The notes under the pieces were generated by a model. That model had not been told where the DNA came from. It did no database searches and saw only the letters and a program-made list of their open reading frames with translations. Shown here piece by piece: positions 7,756-16,376 of a stretch of DNA of 40,551 nt. The stretch is from positions 1-40,551 of the forward strand of contig DCHS01000023.1 of the NCBI GenBank assembly GCA_002314875.1, read 5' to 3'. This stretch comes from Prevotellaceae bacterium UBA1746 (GTDB lineage: Bacteria; Bacteroidota; Bacteroidia; Bacteroidales; Bacteroidaceae). Position numbers and translations under genes: made by a program. Each line of letters opens with the position of its first letter. The stretch's first letter is position 1.

Positions 7756-10700
7756 TCAAAAACCGCCACCTCCAGAAGTGGAGAGAGAGACTGAAGATCC
7801 ACCGGAAATTGTGGCATTCTGAACGAAGACGCCGTCCCAAAGGCTGAGGGCGGGAGAAGAGGCTGTCGTTCCATTCTTCAGGGTGGACATATTCGGACAG
7901 GAAACAAGGACCTTGGCACCACTGAGGGCAGGAGCCTTGTAACTGAAGGTATTGCCGTTGGAGTCCGTGAGGGTGAGATAATTATTGCCGGAAACAGTTA
8001 CAGAGGAACCATAGCCGTACTTCGTCGAGCAGGAAGTGACGCTGGAAGTTGCACCACCGGTACCGATGAGGACACCGCCGTTAATGACGAAACTGTAGTT
8101 GTCACAGTCGAAACCTTCTTCGGGAGAACGTGTTCCACTGGCGAGGGTCACACCGCCGTTGAATTCGAAACCACTGGAACCGTTGCAGTCAATACCGTCG
8201 TTTCCGGAGGCGTGGGACCAGATATAGCCGTCGTTGACGGTAATCTTTGTAGAAGCATTAATACCATCATCATAGGTGTCAGCTTCAAACACACCGCCGT
8301 TGAAGGTGATGGTATATTTACTTTCAAGACCTTCTGCACCGTCGGTCTTTGTAGAAAGGTGGATATTACCACTGTTGACGGTAACTGCACCGCAGACCTT
8401 GATGGCTTTTGTACTGCCGATGAAACCGCTGTCCATACCGCCGCCACCAGGGCCACCCATACCGCCACTACTTCCGGATTCTGTGGCAAGATAACTTCCA
8501 CTGGTGTTGACGTCGAGCGTCAGAAGACTGTTGTCTGCGCCCTTGTTTCCAATGGTGAGGGTTGCACCGTTAGCGCCTGTTACAGAGGAACTTCCCACCT
8601 TGATACCCTTGGCTCCCTTTGCAGAAGCATTGATGGTGATGGAACCTCCGAGGAGTTGCATATTGCCATCGCTCTTAAGACCTACAGAAGCCACACCTTC
8701 GCTGGTACCATTGCCGGTATAGGTTGAACCATCACCAGAAAGGGTGATATCATAGGTACCGCCATTGATGACGAGGGTGCCATCGGAAGAAATGCCTCGG
8801 GAAGCAGCTCCCATCGTCAGAAGACCGCCGTTAACGGTCACGCTTCCGGAATTACCGACAAAACTTCCGCACTTGATGGCGGTGCAGTATGCGGGATCAG
8901 TACCGACAATCAGATAGGTTCCTGCAGGAACATCGGTCACCGTTGTACCGTCGAGAGTGACAAGACCATCGGCCTTGATACCCTTGGAGGTTGTTCCGGA
9001 ATGAATCATTGACAATTTTCCGCCGAGAAGATTCACCGTGCCATCGCTCTTCACACAGGCTGCAGAGAAGGTATCGCCTTCTGTTGTCGCCGTTGTACCT
9101 CCGCTATAAGAAGAGGTCACATCGTTCGTAGTGAAAGTAAGCGTCGTACTGCTGGAACTGCCTGGCCAGCCACCACCACCGCCACTACTACTGCTTGTAG
9201 CCGTCACACTATAATAAACATCTGTGCCTGAGAGATTCAGGGTAAGGTTTGAAGACTTGAAAGTACCTGTTGTCGTCGTACTGCTTCCACCGGGACGATT
9301 ACTGCTTACCGTGGCAGAATAGGAAGCCTGGACATAGTAACTGCCACTTGTGGCTTCTCCAAAATCGTAGTAGTAGAAAGTCGTTGTGGTCTTGCCGTCA
9401 GAACTTCCAACACTCTTCTGTAAAGTTAAGTCAGCGACCTTGGTTCCACTGCTGGTATAGAGGGCAACATTACTCCAAGTGAAAGTCGTAGAGGATTGGC
9501 CGTTAGGACCACCCCACTGACTTGATGATGTTGCAGATGCAGGGAGGACTAAATGGAAGATGTAACTCTTCGGATCTTCGGGAGTTTCCACACTTCCACC
9601 ATCGGTAGCACGGGAAGTGTCGAGGACACCACCGGCACCATTGGCCGTGATGGTGATATCGGCATCATTACTGATAGTGACATCAGTATCGGCTGAAATT
9701 GCCTTTCCACCGTCGGCGGTATTGCTCAGGGTCAATTTGCCACCACTGATGGTGATATTATCAGCTTTCAAAGCCGTCACATAGCTGGGGTCATAGGTTT
9801 CATTTCCACTGGCATCCGTCAGTTTTTCAACGGTATAGGTTCCGCTCTGAAGGGTGGTAAGCGTACCACCGCTGATGGTGATGTCCGTCTTTGATTTCAA
9901 AGCCTTATCGGCTGCACCGGAAGTGGTGAGCTTCAGGGTTCCGTCGCTGATGGTCATCTCAGCGTCACTCTTCAGAGCAGCAACATCGGTCGCCGTTGTG
10001 GTGATATCGAGCTGACCGCCCTTGATAATCATCTGGCCGTTGAGTTCATCAGTAGCCTTGGAAGTTGCTTCAGCCTGGATACCGTCGCCAGTGACTCCTT
10101 TAATAATAATATTACCACCATTCATCTGGAAATACTGACCGGCATGGATACCGTCACCGCCAGAACCCGCACTGGTGATGGTGATATCACCAACCGTCTT
10201 CTTCAGAAGAAGATATTCCTTGGTGCTGATGGCGTGTTTGGTATTTCCACTGACAGTGAGACTACCGCCCTTGGAAACTTCCAGATGACCCTTGCAATAG
10301 AGGGCAGCCTTCTGGGAACCAGCGCCGTCGGTCAAAGAATTTTCTGTGCCTTCAGCAATTTCGAGGGCAATACGCTTACTGCACTCAATATCGATTGCAG
10401 CTCCCGAAGAATTGGTGATGTTTGCACCATTCAAAATGAAAGTGGCTTTGTAATCGCCTGTATAAGTGACACTTCCGTCAAGGGTTGTTCCGGAAATGCT
10501 GACCGTATATTCCTCTTCCGTATTGGTATTGGCAATGCTAACATGATGGCCGTCAGTGGTCACTGTCACATAAGACTGCCAGCGCTTGGGGACAAGGACC
10601 TCGGCGTTGGGATCACCACTGAAATTGACATAGATGATGCTGACATCTTCGCTTTCATCAATCTCACGGAGCTGCCCGCGGAGGATTTCCTCAGCAAGAG

Positions 10701-10914
10701 CTTCAACATCGGCAATCGTAATGGCATTGTCGTTGTCGAAGTCGGCAACTTTAAGCATGTAATCGGAAACACTGTTGTTTTTCAATGCATCGACAAGCTC
10801 AGCAAGGTCACTCATTGTCACCTTGTTGTCCTTGTTTACATCCCCCCAATAGGTAGCGCAGACGGACAATGCCGTGAACAGCGCCAACAAAATCATAGCG
10901 GATATTCTTTTCAT
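7756..10914 (-). CDS. Secreted DUF4353 (Cthe_2159-like) carbohydrate-binding beta-helix protein with dockerin-like repeats
   Basis: A 1052-residue secreted protein. A signal peptide (about residues 1-20) is followed by a dockerin-like pair (GDVNKDNKVTMSDLAELV near 24 and ADFDNDNAITIADVEALA near 58). The rest is a long right-handed beta-helix built from repeats such as GGDGIHAG, GGNIIIKG, TGDGIQAE and NDGIDCNGSSGFEFNGG, typical of PF14262/DUF4353. The founder of that family, Cthe_2159 of Clostridium thermocellum, binds acidic polysaccharide and calcium. A Ser/Thr-rich insert (about 440-630) and Gly-rich turns (SGGGGGWPG, MGGPGGGGMD) interrupt the helix. The protein ends in a Gly-rich tail with no type IX sorting domain that I recognise. 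Likely role: binding a plant or host polysaccharide outside the cell; substrate unproven. Confidence 0.85.
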   Translation of the reverse strand: MKRISAMILLALFTALSVCATYWGDVNKDNKVTMSDLAELVDALKNNSVSDYMLKVADFDNDNAITIADVEALAEEILRGQLREIDESEDVSIIYVNFSGDPNAEVLVPKRWQSYVTVTTDGHHVSIANTNTEEEYTVSISGTTLDGSVTYTGDYKATFILNGANITNSSGAAIDIECSKRIALEIAEGTENSLTDGAGSQKAALYCKGHLEVSKGGSLTVSGNTKHAISTKEYLLLKKTVGDITITSAGSGGDGIHAGQYFQMNGGNIIIKGVTGDGIQAEATSKATDELNGQMIIKGGQLDITTTATDVAALKSDAEMTISDGTLKLTTSGAADKALKSKTDITISGGTLTTLQSGTYTVEKLTDASGNETYDPSYVTALKADNITISGGKLTLSNTADGGKAISADTDVTISNDADITITANGAGGVLDTSRATDGGSVETPEDPKSYIFHLVLPASATSSSQWGGPNGQSSTTFTWSNVALYTSSGTKVADLTLQKSVGSSDGKTTTTFYYYDFGEATSGSYYVQASYSATVSSNRPGGSSTTTTGTFKSSNLTLNLSGTDVYYSVTATSSSSGGGGGWPGSSSSTTLTFTTNDVTSSYSGGTTATTEGDTFSAACVKSDGTVNLLGGKLSMIHSGTTSKGIKADGLVTLDGTTVTDVPAGTYLIVGTDPAYCTAIKCGSFVGNSGSVTVNGGLLTMGAASRGISSDGTLVINGGTYDITLSGDGSTYTGNGTSEGVASVGLKSDGNMQLLGGSITINASAKGAKGIKVGSSSVTGANGATLTIGNKGADNSLLTLDVNTSGSYLATESGSSGGMGGPGGGGMDSGFIGSTKAIKVCGAVTVNSGNIHLSTKTDGAEGLESKYTITFNGGVFEADTYDDGINASTKITVNDGYIWSHASGNDGIDCNGSSGFEFNGGVTLASGTRSPEEGFDCDNYSFVINGGVLIGTGGATSSVTSCSTKYGYGSSVTVSGNNYLTLTDSNGNTFSYKAPALSGAKVLVSCPNMSTLKNGTTASSPALSLWDGVFVQNATISGGSSVSLSTSGGGGF

Positions 10915-10942
10915 AAAATCGATTGTGTGTGTGTTAAGAATG

Positions 10943-10950
10943 CAAAACTA
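10943..10950 (-). promoter_or_regulatory. Probable -7 element of the DUF4353 gene
   Basis: The minus strand reads TAGTTTTG, a full TAnnTTTG match 29 nt before the ATG. No clear -33 element is present at the usual distance. Confidence 0.5.
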
Positions 10951-11153
10951 AGAATAGTTGCTGACAATTATTTCATAACATCGACCATCAGCCCTTTTTT
11001 GTCGACAAAAAATCATAAAAATAAAAAAAGAATACTCTCTGCTGTTTTTATGTGTAATCCCTGTAATTGGGCTGTTATATCATATGTTTGATATCTCCGA
11101 CATTGCAATATGGGCAAATAAGTATTAAAGTGAATCGATTGAGGTGTTTTACC

Positions 11154-11184
11154 TTGGAATTCTCTACAGTTCTACGTACTTTTG
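11154..11184 (+). promoter_or_regulatory. Orphan promoter upstream of thioredoxin
   Basis: TTG at 11154-11156 and TACTTTTG at 11177-11184 with a 20-nt spacer make a good Bacteroidetes promoter. It points to the right but the nearest gene starts 190 nt away and has its own promoter at 11300-11331. It may give a small RNA or a long alternative thioredoxin leader. Confidence 0.45.
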
Positions 11185-11299
11185 CATTAGGATTCATTAC
11201 AGAACAATCAGTTTTAAAGGAATCTGAGGAATTCTTCAAACGCCTTGTTCTCATGCCATAAAACCATAGACGCCGCCTATCGTTGAATAGATACAATCG

Positions 11300-11331
11300 T
11301 TTGTTCGTCTATCATTATGTTTGTACCTTTG
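11300..11331 (+). promoter_or_regulatory. Thioredoxin gene promoter
   Basis: TTTG at 11300-11303 and TACCTTTG at 11324-11331, with a 20-nt spacer, form a near-ideal Bacteroidetes promoter 43 nt upstream of the ATG at 11374. This placement rules out the upstream ATG at 11317, which would lie inside the promoter. Confidence 0.75.
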
Positions 11332-11373
11332 CACCGTCAAACAGAAATAATAACGACAAAAAAACATACGATT

Positions 11374-11670
11374 ATGGAAAAATTCAGCGAAATCATCAAT
11401 GGCGGACAATTAGTATTAGTAGACTTCTTTGCAACATGGTGCGGTCCCTGCAAGATGATGCATCCTGTTCTCGAACAACTCAAGGAGGAACTCGGCGAGA
11501 GCATCCGCATCCTCAAGATCGATGTGGATAAGAACGAAGGTCTCGCCCAGCAATACCGCATACAGTCCATCCCTACCCTCATGCTCTTCAAAAACGGTCA
11601 ACAACTCTTCCGTCAGAGCGGGGCCATGAGACTGGGGGACCTCAAGAATCTCATCGCCCAGCATCAGTAA
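11374..11670 (+). CDS. trxA: Thioredoxin
   Basis: A 98-residue single-domain thioredoxin with the active-site motif ATWCGPCKMM and the cis-Pro segment SIPTLMLFKNG. There is no signal peptide, so it acts in the cytoplasm, passing electrons from thioredoxin reductase to protein disulfides. The ATG at 11374 fits the promoter and gives the normal family N-terminus; an in-frame ATG 57 nt upstream lies within the promoter. It is followed 94 nt later by an oxyR-like gene, which fits a shared role in peroxide and disulfide stress. Confidence 0.92.
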   Translation: MEKFSEIINGGQLVLVDFFATWCGPCKMMHPVLEQLKEELGESIRILKIDVDKNEGLAQQYRIQSIPTLMLFKNGQQLFRQSGAMRLGDLKNLIAQHQ

Positions 11671-11710
11671 AGGCCCGTTTGCCAGAAGAGGGAAAATGAC
11701 CTGATCCAAA

Positions 11711-11722
11711 GCCTATATAGGC
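11711..11722. promoter_or_regulatory. Perfect palindrome upstream of oxyR
   Basis: GCCTATATAGGC is a 12-bp perfect palindrome in the short gap between trxA and oxyR, ending 42 nt before the oxyR ATG. It could be an operator or a small hairpin in the transcript; no clear TAnnTTTG promoter was seen in this gap. Confidence 0.3.
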
Positions 11723-11764
11723 ACATTTGCTTCAATAAGCAACAACTCGCGCAGGATATAAACT

Positions 11765-12691
11765 ATGAATTTACAGCAACTTAGGTATATCATAGCCGTC
11801 AACCGCTTCCGCAATTTTGCGAAGGCGGCTGACGCTTGTCATGTATCTCAGCCAACACTGAGTGCTATGCTGGTGAAACTTGAGGAAGAATTGGATGTCA
11901 AGATCTTCGAACGCACGAATAAGTCGGTAACACCGACAACAGCCGGTGAGAAGATCATCCGCCAGGCGGAACATGTCATCACAGAGATAGACCGCATTGG
12001 GGAAATCGTCTCCGAAGATAAGGGTATCATCGGAGGACGTTTTGCCCTTTCTGTCGGTCCTACCATCGCCCCCTATATTCTCCCCAAATTCATCAAGCAC
12101 TATAGGGAGAATTATCCCAGCGTTGAACTGTCCATCCAGGAACTGAAGGTGAATCACATGTTCGAAGCCCTGCTGAAAGGCGAGGTCGACGCCGGTATTG
12201 CCATTGCCGACAATTATTGCAAGGGCATTCTCGAGATTCCCCTCTACACCGAAAAATTCTTTGTCTATCTTGCTGAGAGCTGTTGGCGCAAACTCCCCGT
12301 TTTCAAGCCCGAAAACCTTGAGCACGAGAAGATGTGGATTATGAAGGACGCCCAGTGTCTCCGTGACAGCGCCTTCTCCTTCTGCAAGGCCCGGAGCAAG
12401 GGCACACATATCTATGAGGCAGGCAGTATAGAAACCCTCATCCGCATTGTCGACGAGAATGGCGGTTTCACCATTATTCCCGAGATGCATTTGCCTTTCC
12501 TCACTGACAGTCAGCGCGATAACATCCGTCGAATTGATGGTGATTACCTCTCCCAGCGTCGCGTTTCACTCTATATTAAAGAGGACTGCATCCGTCAGCG
12601 CATGCTCAACACCATCACCGATACCCTCAAGATCTTTATGCCCAAAGGCATGCTCGGAGAAGGCATAGTGAAGTACGGCATAAAACTGTAG
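11765..12691 (+). CDS. oxyR: Hydrogen-peroxide-sensing LysR regulator OxyR
   Basis: A 308-residue LysR-type regulator. The N-terminal helix-turn-helix covers about residues 1-60 (FAKAADACHVSQPTLSAM), followed by a linker helix and a periplasmic-binding-like sensor domain. Two cysteines at 198 and 207 sit in QCLRDSAFSFCKA, the same nine-residue spacing and flanks as the redox pair C199/C208 of E. coli OxyR. That makes OxyR a confident call over a generic LysR protein. OxyR senses peroxide by disulfide formation and activates catalase, Dps, AhpCF and thioredoxin genes. Its position next to trxA suggests trxA may be one target; I infer this from context only. Confidence 0.93.
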   Translation: MNLQQLRYIIAVNRFRNFAKAADACHVSQPTLSAMLVKLEEELDVKIFERTNKSVTPTTAGEKIIRQAEHVITEIDRIGEIVSEDKGIIGGRFALSVGPTIAPYILPKFIKHYRENYPSVELSIQELKVNHMFEALLKGEVDAGIAIADNYCKGILEIPLYTEKFFVYLAESCWRKLPVFKPENLEHEKMWIMKDAQCLRDSAFSFCKARSKGTHIYEAGSIETLIRIVDENGGFTIIPEMHLPFLTDSQRDNIRRIDGDYLSQRRVSLYIKEDCIRQRMLNTITDTLKIFMPKGMLGEGIVKYGIKL

Positions 12692-12740
12692 AAACGTCAA
12701 GCCAAAAACCTTTCCTTAAACTATATCAAAAATTTAATCT

Positions 12741-13427
12741 ATGAAAAAGTTTGCATTAATCATAAGCCTCCTGTTCTCAATGGGAGCCTATGCGCAAGAT
12801 CACACTTTTGCCAATTGGAAACGCTATGCCTCTGCCAATGAGCAAGTTGGATTACCCTCAAAAGGTGAGAAACGCGTGGTTTTAATGGGAAACAGCATCA
12901 CAGACTGCTGGGCTCAGGACCGCCCGGAGTTTTTCAAGGACAACGGTATCATCGGCCGTGGAATCGGTGGACAGACCTCTTACCAGTTCCTGCTGAGATA
13001 CCGTGAGGACGTCATCAATCTTCAGCCCAAGGTGGTCGTCATCAACTACGGAACGAACGACATTGCTGAGAATACAGGTCCTTACGATGAAGATCTGACT
13101 TATGGCAATGTGCTGAGTATGGTGGAGTTAGCACGTTATCACAAGATGAAAGTCATCTTGACGAGCTGTCTCCCTGCTGCAGGTTTTGGTTGGAATCCCA
13201 CCATCACCGACGCTATGGAGAAGATTATCCATCTCAACAATCGTGTCAGAGCCTATGCTGCCGAGAACAAGATTCCCTATGTGGACTATTTCAACGCTTT
13301 GGTGACCGACGACGGCAGAGCGATGAAACAAGAGCTCGCCAAGGACAATCCTGCCGTTCACCCGAACGACGAAGGCTACAAGATCATGGAAGACCTTCTG
13401 CTCCCTGTCATCAACAAACTGCGATAA
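12741..13427 (+). CDS. Secreted SGNH/GDSL-type hydrolase
   Basis: A 228-residue secreted SGNH hydrolase with a signal peptide (residues 1-18, ending AYA before Gln). The catalytic blocks are GNSITDCW (Ser nucleophile), GRGIGGQT (Gly oxyanion), NYGTNDI (Asn oxyanion) and DNPAVHPNDEGY (Asp-His). The last block has the longer DxxxxH spacing seen in the SGNH_hydrolase_like group rather than DGxH. Members hydrolyse esters, often acetyl groups on polysaccharides; the substrate is unknown here. It starts 49 nt after oxyR with no visible promoter, so readthrough is possible, and ends at a strong terminator. Confidence 0.88.
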   Translation: MKKFALIISLLFSMGAYAQDHTFANWKRYASANEQVGLPSKGEKRVVLMGNSITDCWAQDRPEFFKDNGIIGRGIGGQTSYQFLLRYREDVINLQPKVVVINYGTNDIAENTGPYDEDLTYGNVLSMVELARYHKMKVILTSCLPAAGFGWNPTITDAMEKIIHLNNRVRAYAAENKIPYVDYFNALVTDDGRAMKQELAKDNPAVHPNDEGYKIMEDLLLPVINKLR

Positions 13428-13440
13428 TACTCTGAAATAT

Positions 13441-13483
13441 AACAAGCCGCTGCACTACTAGCTTTGTAGTACAGCGGCTTGTT
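13441..13483 (+). terminator. Hairpin terminator after the SGNH hydrolase gene
   Basis: An 18-bp inverted repeat with one mismatch or wobble (arms 13441-13458 and 13466-13483, 7-nt loop) is followed by T-rich sequence. It lies 14 nt after the SGNH hydrolase stop codon. Confidence 0.8.
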
Positions 13484-13564
13484 TATTATCCACAGAATAG
13501 CGTCGTCTTCCTGACGCTTATAAATTGTGACTGTTATATACAATTGGGCACAATTCTTATAAGT

Positions 13565-13636
13565 ACACCCTAAAAGGTAGGGTGTTCAAAAATCGAATTT
13601 TTGCGTAACCATTTTGCGAGAACGCCCTGAAAGGGC
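13565..13636. repeat. Two small hairpins between convergent genes
   Basis: ACACCCTA (13565-13572) pairs with TAGGGTGT (13578-13585), and GCCCT-gaa-AGGGC lies at 13624-13636. The second matches the palindrome at 70-82 and belongs to the interspersed family. The first may act as the terminator of the minus-strand glycosidase gene ending at 13662. Confidence 0.55.
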
Positions 13637-13661
13637 AAGGGCGAAAGATTTCATAACTAAA

Positions 13662-16088
13662 CTATTTTACAAGCGTGAGAAGGAGGGTGAGATCGGCGAT
13701 GGTGAAAGTACCAGAGCGATTGAGATCGGCTTTAGTCACTGTCTTTCGACCGAGGAGGACATCGAGCATGATGGCAACATCCTCAAGGTTCACCTTGCGG
13801 TCATCGTTGAGATCGCCGAAAACATCGCAATAAAGGCCGTAGGTGGTGTCATGAAGACGAATGACGGCAGTGTTGTGGCTGGTGAGTTCAACACCGTAGT
13901 TCTCGCTCTTTGTCAGACGGCCCACATCTTTGGCATCGTCCCAAAGATCCAGGACTTGGTAGGTCTTGCCACTCTCGATACCAGGAATCTGACGGAGAGG
14001 GATGGAGAAGAGGCGCGTAGAACTGTCGAGATTGGTAATGCTGACAGCAACATCACCGTCGGCAAGGTCTTTCGTGAAGACAATATGGGTAGATTCGTCA
14101 ATAACAGGTTCACCACCCTGTCCGAGGATGTCCTGATCAATCTTGATCAGTTCCTTATTGGTGATAATCGCAAGATCTTCCTTGTAATATTGATTGGTAA
14201 CGGTCTTGCCCGTAAGGGTGTTCTTCTGGCCGTCAAGATTGGTGATATTATTTGAAAGAGTCAACGGACTTCCCCACATACACCAAAGGGCGAAATTTGT
14301 TTTGCACTCGTCGACAGTAAGTCCGGCCTTGACGCCAATACCACCGCCATTACTGGAAGCATAACCTGTGCCGTGAAGGCCGACGAGGAGCATATCGGCG
14401 TCATTCCAGCGGTTCACACCCTGGTACATCCAGTTCTTCTTGAAAGCAGCAATACTCTGAAGAATACCGCCGTTATATTTCGTGTCACTCCAGAAATCGC
14501 GGGTATCATCGGTAACTCGCCAACAGGTAGCACCGGTTTCAGCACCCCAGATCCAAGGACTGCGCCAACCCCATTCGCACATATAGTAGAGGAAGTCCTC
14601 GGGCTGTTTCCCTGCAGCCTTCACAGCTTTGTCAATTGCCTGTCCCATAGCCGTATAGGCTTGCTCGGCAATCTTCGGTGTCGTTCCCTGGCTGGCATAA
14701 CAATAGTCATATTTCAAAAGATCAAAGCCCCATCCTATAAACTGTTGGGCATCACTTTCCTCATAGCCGTAGGAACCGGGCTGTGCCTTGGAACAGGTAT
14801 AGGTTCCGGCATCACTATAGATTCCTATTTTCTGGCCATTGTTATGGATATGGTTGACCACATCAGCGAAAGAGCCATTGAATTTGGAGTTGCTGATCTG
14901 GAGTTTTCCGTCAGAACTGCGGCTGCTCTCGGCCCAATGGTCATCAATGCACATATAGCGATAGCCGAGGTCGGTAAGACCATAGCTGACGAGGGCATCA
15001 CTGAGTTTCTTGATGGCATCAGTATTGATATTGGTGTCAAAAGCATTCCAGGTAAGAAGACCCATAAAAGGACGAGGCTGGGTCAGATGGCTGGAGACAT
15101 CCAGACGAACTTCAACAGAGGGTTTTTCAACTCCATCATGATCAGTAATCAAAAGGCGGTAGGTATAGGTTCCTTCGGTCTTCGGAGCATGGCCATAGAT
15201 ATATTTATAGGAGCGGTCAGTCCTGAGTTCCAAGCCGTCGGGTAAACCTTCCACCCCGACAATCTCCTCGTTTTCAAGGGGAAGTAGCTTGTGCATAAAG
15301 GGGTTGCCGGGTTCTGCAAAGAGATGGGTGGGACAATTTACACTGGCACTGAGTTGGCCAAGGAACATCCACTTACTGTTCACATCGGAGCGGTCATAGA
15401 GATTGAGGACATAGTCAGCACCACCGCGGAAATTCCATCCCTGGGTGGTTTCCGTAACATCGGTGACTTCGCCGGGGATGATATCAACATGCTCGCCATC
15501 ACCATCGTCAACAATGCGCCAGCTCTTCGCACTCGACAAATCCTCAGTGTATTTGACACTCGACAATGAAGTATATTTCGTATTGAAGAGTCCGGTCTTT
15601 ATGGTGTAATAGATATAGTGGCCAGCGGACTGGTTATAGATATAGTAAGTTCCTGAATTCTGCTGATTTTCAATGAAAACGAATTTATCTCCCGTGAAAC
15701 TGTTAGCGACGATATTGCCATCCTCATACTTTACATGGAGACTGCTTCCCGCCTCATAGATATAGTAGCTTTTTGCATGGGAATCGGTAGCACTCTCCGC
15801 GGGCTCGAAGAGCTGCTGATAGCTGATGGTAAGCTGACGATTGGCATTGTCAATGCTGACAAAGGCATGCCATCCGTCGGTTTCCGTGGTCTCGATTTGC
15901 TCTCGGGAAAGGTTCTCTGCAGAAATGCGTTCCTCGCGCGCCAGAATGGGTGTGGTCTGCATGAAAGACTGTCCGGCAATATTTACCGAGCAGCCTTTCG
16001 GCATGTTTTCAATCAGAACATCATAGTCTGCTGCTGAGGCTGTCAAAGCAAAAAGACCTAGGAGTGCAGAAAAAACAGATTTCTTCAT
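13662..16088 (-). CDS. Secreted GH27-like alpha-galactosidase with C-terminal dockerin-like pair
   Basis: An 808-residue secreted glycoside hydrolase. A signal peptide (1-19) is followed by an N-terminal beta-rich region (about 20-255, possibly carbohydrate-binding) and an Ig-like segment (about 260-335). The GH27/clan D TIM barrel covers about 340-650: the nucleophile is Asp461 in LLKYDYCY and the likely acid/base is Asp528 in CWRVTDDTRDFW; WNDADMLLVG near 561 is also typical. A beta-sandwich follows (to about 747), then a dockerin-like pair (GDLNDDRKVNLEDV near 758 and ADLNRSGTFTIADL near 787). GH27 enzymes are mainly alpha-galactosidases or alpha-N-acetylgalactosaminidases; exact specificity is not decided. 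The dockerin-like tail has no partner cohesin in this window. Confidence 0.87.
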   Translation of the reverse strand: MKKSVFSALLGLFALTASAADYDVLIENMPKGCSVNIAGQSFMQTTPILAREERISAENLSREQIETTETDGWHAFVSIDNANRQLTISYQQLFEPAESATDSHAKSYYIYEAGSSLHVKYEDGNIVANSFTGDKFVFIENQQNSGTYYIYNQSAGHYIYYTIKTGLFNTKYTSLSSVKYTEDLSSAKSWRIVDDGDGEHVDIIPGEVTDVTETTQGWNFRGGADYVLNLYDRSDVNSKWMFLGQLSASVNCPTHLFAEPGNPFMHKLLPLENEEIVGVEGLPDGLELRTDRSYKYIYGHAPKTEGTYTYRLLITDHDGVEKPSVEVRLDVSSHLTQPRPFMGLLTWNAFDTNINTDAIKKLSDALVSYGLTDLGYRYMCIDDHWAESSRSSDGKLQISNSKFNGSFADVVNHIHNNGQKIGIYSDAGTYTCSKAQPGSYGYEESDAQQFIGWGFDLLKYDYCYASQGTTPKIAEQAYTAMGQAIDKAVKAAGKQPEDFLYYMCEWGWRSPWIWGAETGATCWRVTDDTRDFWSDTKYNGGILQSIAAFKKNWMYQGVNRWNDADMLLVGLHGTGYASSNGGGIGVKAGLTVDECKTNFALWCMWGSPLTLSNNITNLDGQKNTLTGKTVTNQYYKEDLAIITNKELIKIDQDILGQGGEPVIDESTHIVFTKDLADGDVAVSITNLDSSTRLFSIPLRQIPGIESGKTYQVLDLWDDAKDVGRLTKSENYGVELTSHNTAVIRLHDTTYGLYCDVFGDLNDDRKVNLEDVAIMLDVLLGRKTVTKADLNRSGTFTIADLTLLLTLVK

Positions 16089-16165
16089 AATTAATGTGGC
16101 TTCTATAAATTACCACGCAATAATTAATAAATGGTGGTGATCTTTACCTTTAATGATTTTGGGGA

Positions 16166-16173
16166 CAAAGTTA
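16166..16173 (-). promoter_or_regulatory. Probable -7 element of the GH27 gene
   Basis: The minus strand reads TAACTTTG, a full -7 match 78 nt upstream of the ATG. No -33 TTG was found at the normal spacing. Confidence 0.5.
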
Positions 16174-16206
16174 CAAAAAACAACTGAAATATCCGCGCAT
16201 AATGAA

Positions 16207-16258
16207 AGAGAAGTCGCTCATCCCGAGTGACTTCTCTCATAATTAGCAAAAATGCTAA
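16207..16258. terminator. Two hairpins between the PUA/EVE-like and GH27 genes
   Basis: A 13-bp stem with one G-T wobble (arms 16207-16219 and 16225-16237, loop ATCCC) is followed by a second stem, TTAGCA-aaaa-TGCTAA (16243-16258), with TCGTTTTTT on the plus strand. The first probably terminates minus-strand transcription from the gene ending at 16377. The second has the U-tract on the plus strand, where no gene precedes it. Confidence 0.5.
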
Positions 16259-16376
16259 TCGTTTTTTCAGTTCTCTTCTAAGTTCAAGGGAATTTCATCA
16301 ACACATCCTCATCGACATCCGATGAGGTCAACGCACATCAGAGAATAAAAATTGCCCAAGTCGAAATTCCCATTTC

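Larger units (their letters stand above)
10915..11373. other. 459-nt intergenic region with divergent promoters and one orphan promoter
   Basis: No convincing gene is visible. The region holds the -7 element of the DUF4353 gene (10943-10950, minus), an orphan-looking plus-strand promoter at 11154-11184, and the thioredoxin promoter at 11300-11331. Small open frames across 11067-11296 on both strands lack family resemblance or a good start context. Confidence 0.6.

Noticed and set aside
10144..11091. Long plus-strand frame opposite the DUF4353 gene
   Set aside because: It is an antisense shadow of a repetitive gene whose minus-strand frame carries clear domains.
11075..11296. Small minus-strand frame in the trxA upstream gap, considered as a transposase fragment
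   Set aside because: No transposase motif could be recognised, and two promoters overlap it.
11317..11373. Upstream in-frame start for thioredoxin
   Set aside because: It lies inside the -7 element of the trxA promoter.
14373..15245. Plus-strand frame opposite the GH27 gene
   Set aside because: Antisense shadow; the minus strand has the signal peptide, catalytic residues and dockerin tail.
462..16088. Cellulosome gene cluster
   Set aside because: Only dockerin-like loops are present, with no cohesin scaffold, so a cellulosome cannot be claimed.
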